Source: Woeseiaceae bacterium (GTDB taxonomy: Bacteria > Pseudomonadota > Gammaproteobacteria > Steroidobacterales > Woeseiaceae). Taken from it: a DNA stretch of 64,000 bases. The translations under genes were made by a program, and so were the position numbers. The notes under the pieces were generated by a model, which searched no databases, had not been told where the DNA came from, and worked only from the letters and a program-made list of their open reading frames with translations. The stretch lies in contig JAHEFE010000008.1 in the NCBI GenBank assembly GCA_024640365.1, positions 27,438-91,437 of the forward strand, read 5' to 3'. Positions 34,171-43,997 of the stretch are shown piece by piece (the stretch's first letter is position 1; every line of letters starts with the position of its first letter).

Positions 34171-34941
34171 TTACCGGGTTATGCCGCGTTCCGAGGAACG
34201 CAAGGAATCTACGAGTAATTGCAGCTCCGGTTGATCGCCGAGTAGCGCTTCGAGTTCACTGAGTGCATCCACCAGTTTAAGGCCCTTGCGGTAAATCAGC
34301 CGATACCCATTCTTTATGTTGGCAACCTGCTCGGCGCTAAAGCCACGGCGCTTCAATCCTTCCGTATTAATCCCCCGAGGAACTGCTGGCTGCCCGGCAA
34401 CCATCACATAGGCCGGCACATCACGGCTAACCCCAGCGTACATTCCAAGGAACGCGTGGGCACCAACGCGACAAAACTGATGCGCACCGGAAAAGCCGGC
34501 CAGAATGGCCCAGTCGCCCACATGCACATGGCCAGCAAGCGTTGCGTTATTCGCAAATATTGTTTGATTACCGACGTGACAATCATGGGCAATATGGACA
34601 TAGGCCATAATCCAGTTGTCATCACCAATACTCGTATAGCCATCGCCCTGTTCCGTGCCGCGGCTAATTGTACAAAACTCGCGAATAGTATTGCGGTCTC
34701 CAATCACCAGCCGGGTTTCTTCTGCGGCGTATTTCTTATCCTGTGGATCGTCCCCGATGGATGCAAACTGGTAAATGTGATTATCTTTACCTATTACTGT
34801 CGGGCCATTGACCACGACGTGCGAATCAATTCGTGTGCCGGATCCGATCTCCACTTTGTCGCCAATTATACTGTACGGACCTATCTCCGCATCGCTGGCG
34901 ATAATAGCAGTATCAGAAATGATTGCGGTTGGATGAATCAC
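34171..34941 (-). CDS. lpxA: UDP-N-acetylglucosamine acyltransferase
   Basis: A 256-residue left-handed beta-helix acyltransferase doing the first step of lipid A synthesis. Hexapeptide repeats run from [11 protein letters not shown], and the catalytic His lies in AHDCHVGNQTIFANNATLAGH (in part). The start is GTG 34941, overlapping the fabZ stop by four bases (GTGA), with GGAGG upstream; an ATG at 34965 would be longer but lies inside fabZ. FabZ upstream supplies the related acyl-ACP pool. Confidence 0.96.
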   Translation of the reverse strand: MIHPTAIISDTAIIASDAEIGPYSIIGDKVEIGSGTRIDSHVVVNGPTVIGKDNHIYQFASIGDDPQDKKYAAEETRLVIGDRNTIREFCTISRGTEQGDGYTSIGDDNWIMAYVHIAHDCHVGNQTIFANNATLAGHVHVGDWAILAGFSGAHQFCRVGAHAFLGMYAGVSRDVPAYVMVAGQPAVPRGINTEGLKRRGFSAEQVANIKNGYRLIYRKGLKLVDALSELEALLGDQPELQLLVDSLRSSERGITR

Positions 34942-35396
34942 TCGAGCTCGCCTCCAGGGGCACACATTATATTTGCAGAAACCGCCAATTCGTCATCCAC
35001 ATAAGCCGCACATTTATATTTCCAGATGCCACGTTTCTCGCGATCAATCACAACCTTTAAAACCATCTGATCCCCCGGCGTCACTGTGCGTCGAAAACGT
35101 GCCGAATCCACACCAACAAGATAATACAGTGGGCGAATTTTGGTCGCACCTACGGTAGCGTAAGATAAAAGACCTGCTGCTTGAGCCATCGATTCAATAA
35201 TGAGCACACCGGGCATGATCGGCTTACCGGGAAAGTGTCCATTAAAATACGGCTCATTAAAGGTCACGTTCTTGACAGCCGTAATCGATTCGCCTGGCGT
35301 GCAATCGATGACTTTGTCCACCAACAAGAATGGATACCTGTGAGGCAGCAATTCCATGATTCGCCTTACATCCATATTTTTAAATTCGTCGCTCAT
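34938..35396 (-). CDS. fabZ: 3-hydroxyacyl-ACP dehydratase FabZ
   Basis: A 152-residue hot-dog fold dehydratase. [16 protein letters not shown] leads the fold, and the catalytic His and Glu lie in [15 protein letters not shown]. It removes water from 3-hydroxyacyl-ACP in fatty acid elongation and competes with LpxA and LpxD for substrate. It overlaps lpxD by four bases at its start and lpxA at its end, a tight lipid A module. Confidence 0.97.
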   Translation of the reverse strand: MSDEFKNMDVRRIMELLPHRYPFLLVDKVIDCTPGESITAVKNVTFNEPYFNGHFPGKPIMPGVLIIESMAQAAGLLSYATVGATKIRPLYYLVGVDSARFRRTVTPGDQMVLKVVIDREKRGIWKYKCAAYVDDELAVSANIMCAPGGELE

Positions 35397-36439
35397 TTTT
35401 TCTTCTGCATTGCCTCAAGATTAGTAACGCGTTTTGCAATTCGATCCAGCTGCCTAAATCGTGCCACATAACGGCGCCAGACATTCACCTCTGCAGCAGG
35501 AAAACTCCCCGCGTAGATGCCAGGCACCGTAATATCTTTCGAAACCATGCTGAGACCATTAACGATAACATCGTCACAAACTGTCAGGTGGCCAACCGTC
35601 CCTGAAGCTCCACCAAACATACAGCGTTTTCCTATGGTGGTACTACCGGAGATGCCTGCGGTAGCAGCCATCACGGTGTGCTCGCCAATTCGCACGTTGT
35701 GTCCTATCTGAATCTGGTTATCCAGCTTGACCCCATTTTCGATGACCGTGTCTTCAATCGCCCCGCAATCGATGGTCGTATTGGCGCCAATATCAACATC
35801 ATCACCAATGGTAACGCGCCCTACTTGCGGAACATGCACCCAACCACTTTTATCACGCGCAAAACCAAAACCGGGAGACCCAATGACCGCACCTGGGTAA
35901 ATAGTGCAACGCGCGCCCATGGTCACTCGCCGGACAAGTGTCGCATTCGCCATTAGCCGTGTGTCATGGCCAATATGACAATCGTCACCCACCACGCAGC
36001 CTGGGCCGATAAATACATTCTCTCCGATCGTGCAGTTCTCGCCGATCACGACATGCGCGCCGACGCTGGCTGAGTCAGCAACTGAAGCGGATGTAGCAAT
36101 TACCGCAGATGGGTGCGTCGCTCGCTCGGTAATAACTTCCGGAAAAAGCAGCGATGCTACCTTGGCGTAGACTACGTAAGGATTCCTGGTGACAAGAGCA
36201 GCAACAGGACAATCAGAGGCCGAGGATTGGTCGAGGATCACGGCGCCGGCCCCCGTGGTCAGGAGCATTTTCCTATAAGCAGGATTCGCGAGAAAAGTAA
36301 TCGAAGTCGATGCTGCATTACCAATAGTAGCAACACGATCGACTTCGATTCCTGGATCGCCCAACAGTTCGCAATCGAACCGCTCGGCAAGTTCACCAAG
36401 GCTAAACCTCAACTCGCGTCTCCAATGGCCGGTTTCCAA
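35393..36439 (-). CDS. lpxD: UDP-3-O-acylglucosamine N-acyltransferase
   Basis: A 348-residue acyltransferase, third step of lipid A. An N-terminal uridine-binding domain (FSLGELAERFDCELLG, then SITFLANPAYRK) precedes a hexapeptide beta-helix with the catalytic His in NQIQIGHNVRIGEHTV, and a C-terminal helix. The reading frame opens at TTG 36439; no good ATG lies near, so the start is uncertain by some residues. It follows skp by 29 bases. Confidence 0.95.
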   Translation of the reverse strand: METGHWRRELRFSLGELAERFDCELLGDPGIEVDRVATIGNAASTSITFLANPAYRKMLLTTGAGAVILDQSSASDCPVAALVTRNPYVVYAKVASLLFPEVITERATHPSAVIATSASVADSASVGAHVVIGENCTIGENVFIGPGCVVGDDCHIGHDTRLMANATLVRRVTMGARCTIYPGAVIGSPGFGFARDKSGWVHVPQVGRVTIGDDVDIGANTTIDCGAIEDTVIENGVKLDNQIQIGHNVRIGEHTVMAATAGISGSTTIGKRCMFGGASGTVGHLTVCDDVIVNGLSMVSKDITVPGIYAGSFPAAEVNVWRRYVARFRQLDRIAKRVTNLEAMQKKK

Positions 36440-36468
36440 CTACACCGACCTACGCAAAGAAACTCGCC

Positions 36469-36999
36469 TTACTGTGCTTTGAAATTAGCTTCCATAGCAG
36501 CGAGAACTTGCTTTGTAATGTTTACAGACTCACTGGCGTACAGAACGCCGTCACCAACCACAAGATCAAAGCCTTGCTTCTGCGCGTAGTCTTGAACTTC
36601 TTTCAGAAGTGTACGCTGGATGTTGCTCAGCTCTTCATTCCGACGCAAATTAAAATCTTCAGTGAACTCGGTATTCATGCGCGTCAAATCGCGCTGACCT
36701 TCACGAAGATCCTTTTCGATATTGCGGCGTTCTCCTTCACTCAACACAGCACGATCTTTCTTGTAGTTCTCGTCTTTGGTCTGCAAATCTTTTTGCTTGG
36801 CGAGCATTTCACGCTGGCGCGGAGAGAACTCTTCCTGCAAAGCGACGAAAGCTTGCTTGGTCTGAGGAGAACTATCCATCAATAACGGAAGGTTGACTAC
36901 GCCAATCTTCAGATCCTGAGCTGACGCAACCGAAGCCAAAATCAGTACTGCAGAAAAAGCAACCAGTGTCTTAATTACAATTTGTTTAACAACGTTCAT
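36469..36999 (-). CDS. skp: Periplasmic chaperone Skp/OmpH
   Basis: A 176-residue periplasmic protein. A signal peptide ends near residue 27 (SVASA before QDLKIG). A long charged coiled coil (about 55-120) forms the chaperone tentacles, and the OmpH domain starts IGVVNLPLLMDSSPQ. Skp carries unfolded outer membrane proteins to the BAM complex; bamA is the next gene upstream, 14 bases away. Confidence 0.94.
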   Translation of the reverse strand: MNVVKQIVIKTLVAFSAVLILASVASAQDLKIGVVNLPLLMDSSPQTKQAFVALQEEFSPRQREMLAKQKDLQTKDENYKKDRAVLSEGERRNIEKDLREGQRDLTRMNTEFTEDFNLRRNEELSNIQRTLLKEVQDYAQKQGFDLVVGDGVLYASESVNITKQVLAAMEANFKAQ

Positions 37000-37013
37000 A
37001 AATATTCCGATCC

Positions 37014-39434
37014 TTAAAATGCATTACCAATAGAGAATTGAAACCGTTCAATCCGGTCTCGGTAATACCTGTCATTACCTTCAAAATTATTTAGTGGATA
37101 GGCATAGCTAAATCTGAAAAAGCCCATTGGTGCCAACCACTGCACAGAAATACCAGCCGATGATCTTAACTCACTAGCCTTGAACTCATAGGTCACTGGT
37201 GAACCAAGTTTATCAACAAAATCCACTTCACCTGTATCAAATACGTTACCTACGTCAAAAAATAAACTGGCCCTGGTCTTGCTGCGCCACTTTACCGGAA
37301 TCGGGAGTATAAGCTCTAGCTGACTGGCAACCAACATATTGCCGCCATAAGGGTTGCCAAAGCTGTCTACCGGCCCCAAATCGGACTCACGATAGCCTCG
37401 AACAGACCCTGGACCACCCGTAAAAAAGTGTTTGTACGGTGGTAACGCCGTCGTATCACCTAAAGCCCTGCCGTACGAGACTTCTGAGTTCAGACTGACC
37501 GTCCACTCCCTATAGATTGGGAAGTATTTTGTAAACTCATAACGCGCCGACGCAAACTGTACGTCGCTGCCCGGCACGGTCACGCTCATAGAAAACCGCT
37601 GGCGGGTTCCCCGGTCGGCAAAAATACTGCGATTGCGACTGTCGTAATTCCAGCTGCTCATGAGCTCGAATGCGTCAAAGCGCGTACCATAAATCGCCTG
37701 ACCAAAGTCAGTCGTTTCAGTAAATGAGTTGCCGTTGTTCTGCACCCAGTCTCGCGCCTGTGTAGTACTCCGCTGCGATGCAATCAACTCAGCGTGCTGA
37801 TAAGACAGACCAAGACTGAGCCCCTGATACTCGGATATCGGATAACCGTAGTCGATCGAGCTTCCCATACTGGTCGTCGAGAAATCAGAAGCCGAGGACG
37901 TAAACTGAGTCATCTTGCGGTAGTTAGCCGCGACAGTTCTACGCACGCCATTTTTGGTTACGAACGGATCTGTATGGGACAGGTTATAGACCGTTTGGTA
38001 ACGACCCGAATTCGCTTCGAGCGCAACCCGATTGCCTGTTCCCAGGAAGTTTGTGTGAACAATACTGCCGTTAAGCATGAAACTCTGAGACGCCGAATAA
38101 CCTATGCCGCCGCTAAACTGCCCCGGCATGCGGTATTCAAGATCGAAGTCAACGTCTACCATGTCAGGCTGGCCAGCCACCGGGGTATTTTCAACTTCCA
38201 CACTTTCGATATATGGCAGGCGCTGCAAACGAACTTTGGAACGATCTACCAATCGATTCGAGAGGTATGAGCTTTCCATTTGGCGCATTTCACGGCGGAA
38301 TACATCGTCATCGACCTGGCTCACGCCGTTAAAATTAATGTTACGCACGTACACCCGGCTTTTCGGGTTTACATAAAAAGTGATCGCCGCTTCTTTCTTG
38401 TCGTGATCCAGTTCCGGATCCGGCTCAACGTCCGCATTGGCATAACCTTCCTCACCTAACCGGAATGAGATGAGCTCGGCCGAACGAGTCAGAAGCGCCA
38501 GATTGAAAGATGAACCCGGCTTCGCAATTACAAAGTTACGTAATTGCGCTTCCGGAACGACCATGTCGCCGACCAGTTTGATCGTCGAAATTGTATAACG
38601 CTCACCTTCGTGAATATTAATCGTGATAAAAATATCTTTCTTGTCCGGAGATATTGCAACCTGAGTTGACTCTACGCGGAAATCAGCAAAACCTCGGTCC
38701 ATATAGAATGAACGCAAGATCTCGAGGTCACCACTTAACGACTCTTTGGCATAGCGATCGTCCTGTCGAATGAAGGACAACCAGTTTGCTGTATCAAGCT
38801 CAAAATCCTGACGAATTTCTTTTTCAGTAAAGTTGTCATTACCGACGATGTTCACTTGACGAATTTTTGCGCGGTCACCTTCTTTAACATCGAGCTTGAC
38901 GCGTACAGTGTTATTAGGTCGTTCAATAACATCTGCTTTAATAATCACGCCATACTTACCGCGACTAAAATACTGCTCTTTTAGAAATTGTTGGACGTTA
39001 TCGAGAACAGACCGATCGAAAGTACGACCCTTGGCTAAACCAACGCCACGCAGCGAGTCCATCAGGTCTTCAGTCTTGATGTCTTTATTGCCATCAATAG
39101 AAAAAGATTCAATCGACGGCCGCTCTTTCACGACTACAACAAGCGTTGAGTCCTCACGACGCATCTCAACGTTGTCGAAAAGTCCTTGTTGATAAAGGGC
39201 ACGTATCGCTTCGCGAATTCGACTTTGATCGACCTCATCGCCGATATTAATCGGCAAATAATTGAAGACCGTTCCTTCCGAAATGCGTTGCAAACCCTCA
39301 ACACGCATATCCCGAACGGTAAAGTCTGCGGCAAGCAATGATTGCACGGGCAGCACCAGAGAGGCTATCGCCACCAGGACTAGCTGACGCAAAAAGCCCT
39401 GAGGAAGAACTGAATTTAAACCGAGTTTATTCAT
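37014..39434 (-). CDS. bamA: Outer membrane assembly factor BamA
   Basis: An 806-residue Omp85 protein. A signal peptide of about 35 residues ends near LLAADF. Five POTRA domains follow (to about residue 430), then a 16-strand barrel beginning near GQFSGGIGYSASQSF. The VRGY motif of the L6 loop lies in GPGSVRGYRESDLGP, and the C-terminal strand ends in Phe (FSIGNAF). It inserts beta-barrel proteins. The rseP-bamA-skp-lpxD order is conserved and is often under sigma-E. Confidence 0.98.
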   Translation of the reverse strand: MNKLGLNSVLPQGFLRQLVLVAIASLVLPVQSLLAADFTVRDMRVEGLQRISEGTVFNYLPINIGDEVDQSRIREAIRALYQQGLFDNVEMRREDSTLVVVVKERPSIESFSIDGNKDIKTEDLMDSLRGVGLAKGRTFDRSVLDNVQQFLKEQYFSRGKYGVIIKADVIERPNNTVRVKLDVKEGDRAKIRQVNIVGNDNFTEKEIRQDFELDTANWLSFIRQDDRYAKESLSGDLEILRSFYMDRGFADFRVESTQVAISPDKKDIFITINIHEGERYTISTIKLVGDMVVPEAQLRNFVIAKPGSSFNLALLTRSAELISFRLGEEGYANADVEPDPELDHDKKEAAITFYVNPKSRVYVRNINFNGVSQVDDDVFRREMRQMESSYLSNRLVDRSKVRLQRLPYIESVEVENTPVAGQPDMVDVDFDLEYRMPGQFSGGIGYSASQSFMLNGSIVHTNFLGTGNRVALEANSGRYQTVYNLSHTDPFVTKNGVRRTVAANYRKMTQFTSSASDFSTTSMGSSIDYGYPISEYQGLSLGLSYQHAELIASQRSTTQARDWVQNNGNSFTETTDFGQAIYGTRFDAFELMSSWNYDSRNRSIFADRGTRQRFSMSVTVPGSDVQFASARYEFTKYFPIYREWTVSLNSEVSYGRALGDTTALPPYKHFFTGGPGSVRGYRESDLGPVDSFGNPYGGNMLVASQLELILPIPVKWRSKTRASLFFDVGNVFDTGEVDFVDKLGSPVTYEFKASELRSSAGISVQWLAPMGFFRFSYAYPLNNFEGNDRYYRDRIERFQFSIGNAF

Positions 39435-39464
39435 TCGTTAATTTGTCTTTGTGCTGCCGACAAG

Positions 39465-40817
39465 CTAGCTAACCAGCCTGGCGATATCATTGTAAAAAGC
39501 AAAAGTCATCAGCAACAGCAGAGCAAAAATGCCTATCTGCTGTCCTACTAACTGTATCCGTTCCGATAGTGGACTGCCCTTGACCCACTCAATTGTCTGA
39601 AAGACGATTTGGCCGCCATCAAGCATGGGTACTGGTAACAAATTAATGATTCCCAGACTGATGCTGATTTTGATCAAGAACTCCAGAAAAAATGAGAATC
39701 CGGCGGATGCCGAGTCCCCCGCAAACTGCGCGATATTAATCGGCCCACTTATGTTCTTGGATGATACATCACCGGTGGCCATGCTCGCTAACATACTTAC
39801 TGTAAATCTGGTCAAGGACCAGGTACTTGCCAAGCCTTCACTCAATGCCTCGATTGGGCCGTATTTGCGCACGTACCAGTAATCGCTAAGATCGTTAGCA
39901 ACACTAATGCCCAATAACCCAACCCGCGTCTCGCCAGCATCTGTCGATTGCAGGGTGACATTGAAACCGACTTCACGTTCATTGCGCAGGGCCACTACAG
40001 CAACCGTCTGATCCGGCCGAGATGCCACTATCTGCCTGAGATCGTTGAAGTTTTTTATGCTTTGACCATCAATGCTGATGATTTTGTCACCTACTTCAAT
40101 GCCTGCTTTGCCAGCTGCCCCGTCTTCGCCCAACGCCCCTACTATTGCTGGCGGCTGCCAGGGCTCGAAGCCCAAACCCTCAAACAAAAGCCCCGGTTCG
40201 GTGAGCGGCGCGGTATCGCCCGTTATAACTAGTTCGGTCTGATGCTCCTGCCCGGCGTCATCAACAACTTTAAAATCGATACTCCCATTGCTGATCAACT
40301 GGTCCAGCATGGCTAGCAATGCTGACTCCCAGTCTTCGGTTTGCTGATCACCCACTGCGATTATGCGGTCCCCAAAGCGCAGATCCGCCTGAGCCGCATA
40401 GCCCCCGGGAGCAATCTCCCCAATTACCGGTCGCATGGTAGGCACGCCATTGGTAAACAGCACGAAATAGGCAATCACCGCGAACAGGAAATTAAACAGG
40501 GGGCCTGCCAGCAAAACGGCGATGCGGGCTGGCACGGGTCGTTGATTGAAGGCCCTGCCCTGATCTTCCTCGGGCACTACGCCGTCACGACCATCCAGAA
40601 ACTTGACGTAGCCGCCTATCGGCAGAGCCGCTATGCAGTATTCCGTCTTGTCCTTGCCCGCAACCTTGGTCCACAGTGGCTTGCCAAAGCCAATCGAAAA
40701 ACGCAACACCCTCATGCCGCACATGCGGCCCACCAGGTAGTGGCCGAATTCGTGCACGGCGACGAGCACGCTGATCGCAACGATGAAAGCCAGCAAATTG
40801 GTCAATACGTCTAGCAA
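39465..40817 (-). CDS. rseP: Site-2 zinc metalloprotease RseP
   Basis: A 450-residue intramembrane protease. The zinc motif H22-E-F-G-H26 is in the first transmembrane helix. Two PDZ domains follow (about 125-200 and 220-300), and the C-terminal LLPVPMLDGGQIVF carries the metal-binding Asp. It makes the second cut in RseA, freeing RpoE; both are encoded in this window. The start is TTG at 40817 with AGGGA upstream. In relatives dxr lies directly upstream; here 200 non-coding bases separate it from cdsA. Confidence 0.96.
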   Translation of the reverse strand: MLDVLTNLLAFIVAISVLVAVHEFGHYLVGRMCGMRVLRFSIGFGKPLWTKVAGKDKTEYCIAALPIGGYVKFLDGRDGVVPEEDQGRAFNQRPVPARIAVLLAGPLFNFLFAVIAYFVLFTNGVPTMRPVIGEIAPGGYAAQADLRFGDRIIAVGDQQTEDWESALLAMLDQLISNGSIDFKVVDDAGQEHQTELVITGDTAPLTEPGLLFEGLGFEPWQPPAIVGALGEDGAAGKAGIEVGDKIISIDGQSIKNFNDLRQIVASRPDQTVAVVALRNEREVGFNVTLQSTDAGETRVGLLGISVANDLSDYWYVRKYGPIEALSEGLASTWSLTRFTVSMLASMATGDVSSKNISGPINIAQFAGDSASAGFSFFLEFLIKISISLGIINLLPVPMLDGGQIVFQTIEWVKGSPLSERIQLVGQQIGIFALLLLMTFAFYNDIARLVS

Positions 40818-40919
40818 AAGTAGCTTTCCCTATTAAAAATCAGTTATTTACAACTATTTAATGAAATTTAGCGCGCATACGATGCAACAGCGGCTACACA
40901 TTTTCAATTATTGTGTTGT

Positions 40920-40947
40920 GTTGACCTGAGTAATGGCCAGCAGTTCC
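40920..40947 (-). promoter_or_regulatory. Candidate sigma-E promoter upstream of rseP-bamA
   Basis: On the minus strand GGAACTG (40947-40941) is followed after 16 bases by TCAAC (40924-40920). The -35 part matches the sigma-E consensus at six of seven positions and the spacing is right, while the -10 part is weak. It would give a leader of about 100 bases to rseP. In E. coli the rseP-bamA-skp-lpxD genes are sigma-E controlled, which makes the position plausible. Confidence 0.35.
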
Positions 40948-41017
40948 ACGCGGACCCCATCCCAAATTTATCACGACCGTCAGTCTGCCAGCCCAAAGAT
41001 GACCTGTGCCTGAATAG

Positions 41018-41812
41018 TCAAGGCCACAGATTTAAACATTCAATGCCCAGCGCAAACATTGGAGTCGCCGCCATGATGCTGTCGATGCGATCAAGCACAC
41101 CTCCGTGCCCGGGAAATAATTTACCGCTATCCTTCATTCCTACATTGCGCTTAAACATGCTGACCGTCAGGTCTCCCACTATGGCAATGGATGCAACGGC
41201 CAGACAGAACGGCAGGACTACCAGCATAGACTTGGCCAACCATAGCGATGCGAGTACGGCCATGATCACGACCAGTAACATTCCTCCAAACACACCTTCC
41301 CAAGTTTTCCCAGGACTGACGGCCGGCGCAAGCTTGATGCGGCCAAACATTTTTCCGGCGAAAAAACCGCCAAGGTCCGTTAGCCACACAAGTAGCAGCA
41401 CAAACAACAAAACGGATACACCCAGTTGGTGTAAGAAAACAATTGCGGTGAAAGTCGACACTATGGCTACAAGGCCACCTGCCCAGGTTAGTACACCAGG
41501 TATGCGAGTGGGATAGAAGAACAACCAGATAAATGCCGCGAGCCAGCCCGTGCAAGCAACCCAAAATATGCTGGAAACGACAACAGTGCCCGGCATCAAA
41601 TACCACACAGCCATCATCGCGATACCGACCAAGCTGGTATATACGACACGCGTCAGTATGCTTGTCGCTTGCAAAAATCCAGACCATTCCCAGGCAGCCG
41701 CCAACATCAGCGCCGCAATAACGAGCGGCACATATTTAGCCGGCATCACAAACAGAACGATACCAAGCAAGAGCAAGGCAACAATCGCAGTAGAAATTCT
41801 TTGCAGTATCAT
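41018..41812 (-). CDS. cdsA: Phosphatidate cytidylyltransferase
   Basis: A 264-residue integral membrane enzyme with about seven hydrophobic helices, making CDP-diacylglycerol from CTP and phosphatidate. The family signature lies near the C-terminus: KRNVGMKDSGKLFPGHGG and LDRIDS. It starts on the last base of uppS (TAATG overlap). PyrG in this window makes its CTP substrate. Confidence 0.96.
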   Translation of the reverse strand: MILQRISTAIVALLLLGIVLFVMPAKYVPLVIAALMLAAAWEWSGFLQATSILTRVVYTSLVGIAMMAVWYLMPGTVVVSSIFWVACTGWLAAFIWLFFYPTRIPGVLTWAGGLVAIVSTFTAIVFLHQLGVSVLLFVLLLVWLTDLGGFFAGKMFGRIKLAPAVSPGKTWEGVFGGMLLVVIMAVLASLWLAKSMLVVLPFCLAVASIAIVGDLTVSMFKRNVGMKDSGKLFPGHGGVLDRIDSIMAATPMFALGIECLNLWP

Positions 41813-42573
41813 TATTTGGGCTCCGCTTGCTCGCCGGTTCGTCCAAAACGCCTCTGCCTCATTGCATAATGATCGAGCGCCGCATTGAAATTTTGTTCGT
41901 TAAAGTCAGGCCACAAACACTCGCAGAAAAAAAGCTCCGTATAGGCAAGATTCCATAATAGAAAATTACTAATTCTTTGCTCTCCACCTGTGCGTATCAG
42001 CAAGTCAGGATCGGGAATTCCCTTTAACGCAAGGTACTGCGCAAATAATTCCTCATCAATCGCCGCGTTGCTGACGGTACCATTCGCCACCCCCTCGGCA
42101 ATTTTCCGTACCGCACGCATGATATCCCAACGACCGCCATAGGCGACCGCAACCAACAGTGTCAGCCCCGTGTTAGTGGCTGTTTTACGTTCAGCGGCAA
42201 GCATGCCCTCGACGAGTTCAGCCGACAGTTGTTTCTTGGACCCAATGAATTTGAGTCGCACATTATTTTTATTGAGGTCGTCGACTTCTTTTTGCAAAGA
42301 TTCGATAAACAAACTCATTAGTTTGCTCACCTCTTCTCTGGGGCGCGACCAGTTTTCACTGCTGAAGGCAAACAGCGTCAAGTAGGAGACGCCATTTTTT
42401 GCGGCCAGCTCTACGATCTCACGAACTGACTTAACGCCGGCACGATGCCCGGCATAGCGAGGCATCGCTCTTTTCCGAGCCCATCGCCCATTGCCGTCCA
42501 TAATTACAGCGATATGCCGAGGAACGACATTCGACTCTGAATCACTAGACGTTGTTCGCGACTCCGAAGTCAT
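41812..42573 (-). CDS. uppS: Undecaprenyl diphosphate synthase
   Basis: A 253-residue cis-prenyltransferase. The catalytic Asp lies in IMDGNGRWARKR, the substrate region in GHRAGVKSVREIV, and the C-terminal signature in RTGGEQRISNFLLWNLAYTE (in part). It extends farnesyl diphosphate with isopentenyl diphosphate to the C55 carrier for peptidoglycan and lipopolysaccharide. So the cell needs isopentenyl diphosphate, although three MEP pathway genes are missing from their usual places in this window. Confidence 0.97.
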   Translation of the reverse strand: MTSESRTTSSDSESNVVPRHIAVIMDGNGRWARKRAMPRYAGHRAGVKSVREIVELAAKNGVSYLTLFAFSSENWSRPREEVSKLMSLFIESLQKEVDDLNKNNVRLKFIGSKKQLSAELVEGMLAAERKTATNTGLTLLVAVAYGGRWDIMRAVRKIAEGVANGTVSNAAIDEELFAQYLALKGIPDPDLLIRTGGEQRISNFLLWNLAYTELFFCECLWPDFNEQNFNAALDHYAMRQRRFGRTGEQAEPK

Positions 42574-42589
42574 TAGGCTGCCCGGAGTA

Positions 42590-43147
42590 TCAAAACTCCA
42601 TTAACTCTTTTTCTTTTTCAGCCAGAACGCTGTCAACGTCACCGATGTGCTTGTCAGTGAGTCCCTGAATTTCATCTTGCGCGCGATGCTCTACATCTTC
42701 GCCAATGAGTTTTTCTTTGAGCAAATCCTTAACATCGCCGAGAGCGTCACGCCGAATATTGCGGATTGCTATACGCGCTCCCTCAGCCTCGTTTCGAACG
42801 ATGCGAATCATGTCTTTGCGGCGCTCTTCAGTAAGCGGCGGCAATGGCACTCTAATTACAGTACCCGCTGACGCAGGATTGAGTCCCAGATTGGAATTCA
42901 TAATGGCCTTTTCGATCGGCTGCACCATGTTCTTTTCCCAGGGTGAAATCATTAAGGTTCGAGAATCTTCGACCGATATGTTGGAGACCTGGTTCAGTGG
43001 CACTTCACTACCGTAGTAATCAACAGTAATGTGGTCAAGCAAACTGGTATGGGCCCGCCCCGTTCGCAATTTCGTAAGTTCCTGACGAAGGGCCTCAATG
43101 CTCTTACCCATCCTGTCATCGGCGTGTTTTTTTATGTCGTTGATCAC
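42590..43147 (-). CDS. frr: Ribosome recycling factor
   Basis: A 185-residue factor, the standard length, that with EF-G splits post-termination ribosomes. The N-terminal helix includes [20 protein letters not shown], and [14 protein letters not shown] marks the middle domain. It starts at GTG 43147. The pyrH-frr-uppS order is conserved. Confidence 0.97.
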   Translation of the reverse strand: MINDIKKHADDRMGKSIEALRQELTKLRTGRAHTSLLDHITVDYYGSEVPLNQVSNISVEDSRTLMISPWEKNMVQPIEKAIMNSNLGLNPASAGTVIRVPLPPLTEERRKDMIRIVRNEAEGARIAIRNIRRDALGDVKDLLKEKLIGEDVEHRAQDEIQGLTDKHIGDVDSVLAEKEKELMEF

Positions 43148-43174
43148 TAATCTCTCCGAGTATCCTTAAGCGCC

Positions 43175-43897
43175 TTACCTGCTAACAACAGTTCCAATTT
43201 TATCGCCCCGCATTGCACTTACCAACGCGCCTTTTTGAGTAAGGTCAAAAATACGTAAGGGTAAATTATTGTCGCGGCACATAACTATTGCAGTGGCATC
43301 CATGACCTTGAGCTTATCCGCCAAGACACGATCGAACGACACCGTCTCGTAGTGCACGGCACCAGGATTGGTCATGGGATCAGAATCAAATACACCATTT
43401 ACCTTGGTTGCCTTAAGCAATACATCAGCCCCGATTTCAATAGCTCGTAGACTTGCCGCGGTATCTGTCGTGAAAAATGGATTACCGGTTCCGGCCGCGA
43501 GAATGACAATTCGTCCTTTTTCAAGGTGACGAATCGCACGACGACGGATGTAATCTTCACTGACTTTGTGGATGCTTAGCGCTGACATGACCCTGGCCTG
43601 CACATCAAGCGCTTCGAGGGCATCCTGAAATGCCAGGGAATTCATTACAGTGGCAAGCATACCCATGTAATCACCGGTCACCCGATCCATGCCGGAACGA
43701 GCAAGCCCAGCGCCACGAAATATATTGCCAGCACCAATGACAATTGCTATCTCAATGCCCAGTTTATGGGCCTCAGCTACTTCAGCGGCAATTCGCTGAA
43801 TGACCACGGGCTTGATGCCGTAATCAAGGTCTCCCATCAAAGCCTCGCCACTCAACTTGAGTAGTACGCGACCATACGCTGGTTGAGAATCACTCAT
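43175..43897 (-). CDS. pyrH: Uridylate kinase
   Basis: A 240-residue amino-acid-kinase-fold enzyme phosphorylating UMP to [15 protein letters not shown] starts the fold, and GAGNIFRG and [19 protein letters not shown] bind substrate. It supplies the UTP that PyrG turns into CTP. It lies between tsf and frr, as usual. Confidence 0.98.
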   Translation of the reverse strand: MSDSQPAYGRVLLKLSGEALMGDLDYGIKPVVIQRIAAEVAEAHKLGIEIAIVIGAGNIFRGAGLARSGMDRVTGDYMGMLATVMNSLAFQDALEALDVQARVMSALSIHKVSEDYIRRRAIRHLEKGRIVILAAGTGNPFFTTDTAASLRAIEIGADVLLKATKVNGVFDSDPMTNPGAVHYETVSFDRVLADKLKVMDATAIVMCRDNNLPLRIFDLTQKGALVSAMRGDKIGTVVSR

Positions 43898-43968
43898 CCT
43901 GTACGCCTTTGTCCTGTCATCAAAAATGGCTGCCCCGAAAAACGTGAGGCTGCACTGATTTTAGCTTA

Positions 43969-43982
43969 CACGCTGCGGCGTG
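43969..43982. other. Short stem-loop after tsf
   Basis: CACGC and GCGTG flank four bases, 16 bases after the tsf stop. No T-tract follows on the minus strand, so it is not a clear terminator; it may be a weak pause or processing site between tsf and pyrH. Confidence 0.25.
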
Positions 43983-43997
43983 GAAAAACCTGCCAAA

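Noticed and set aside
34456..35004. A 182-codon plus-strand frame over lpxA
   Set aside because: It is the antisense shadow of hexapeptide-repeat coding sequence.
40911..41516. A 201-codon plus-strand frame covering the cdsA-rseP gap and most of cdsA
   Set aside because: It is mostly antisense to cdsA; its product is rich in Ser, Thr and Pro with no family resemblance, and it does not resemble Dxr.
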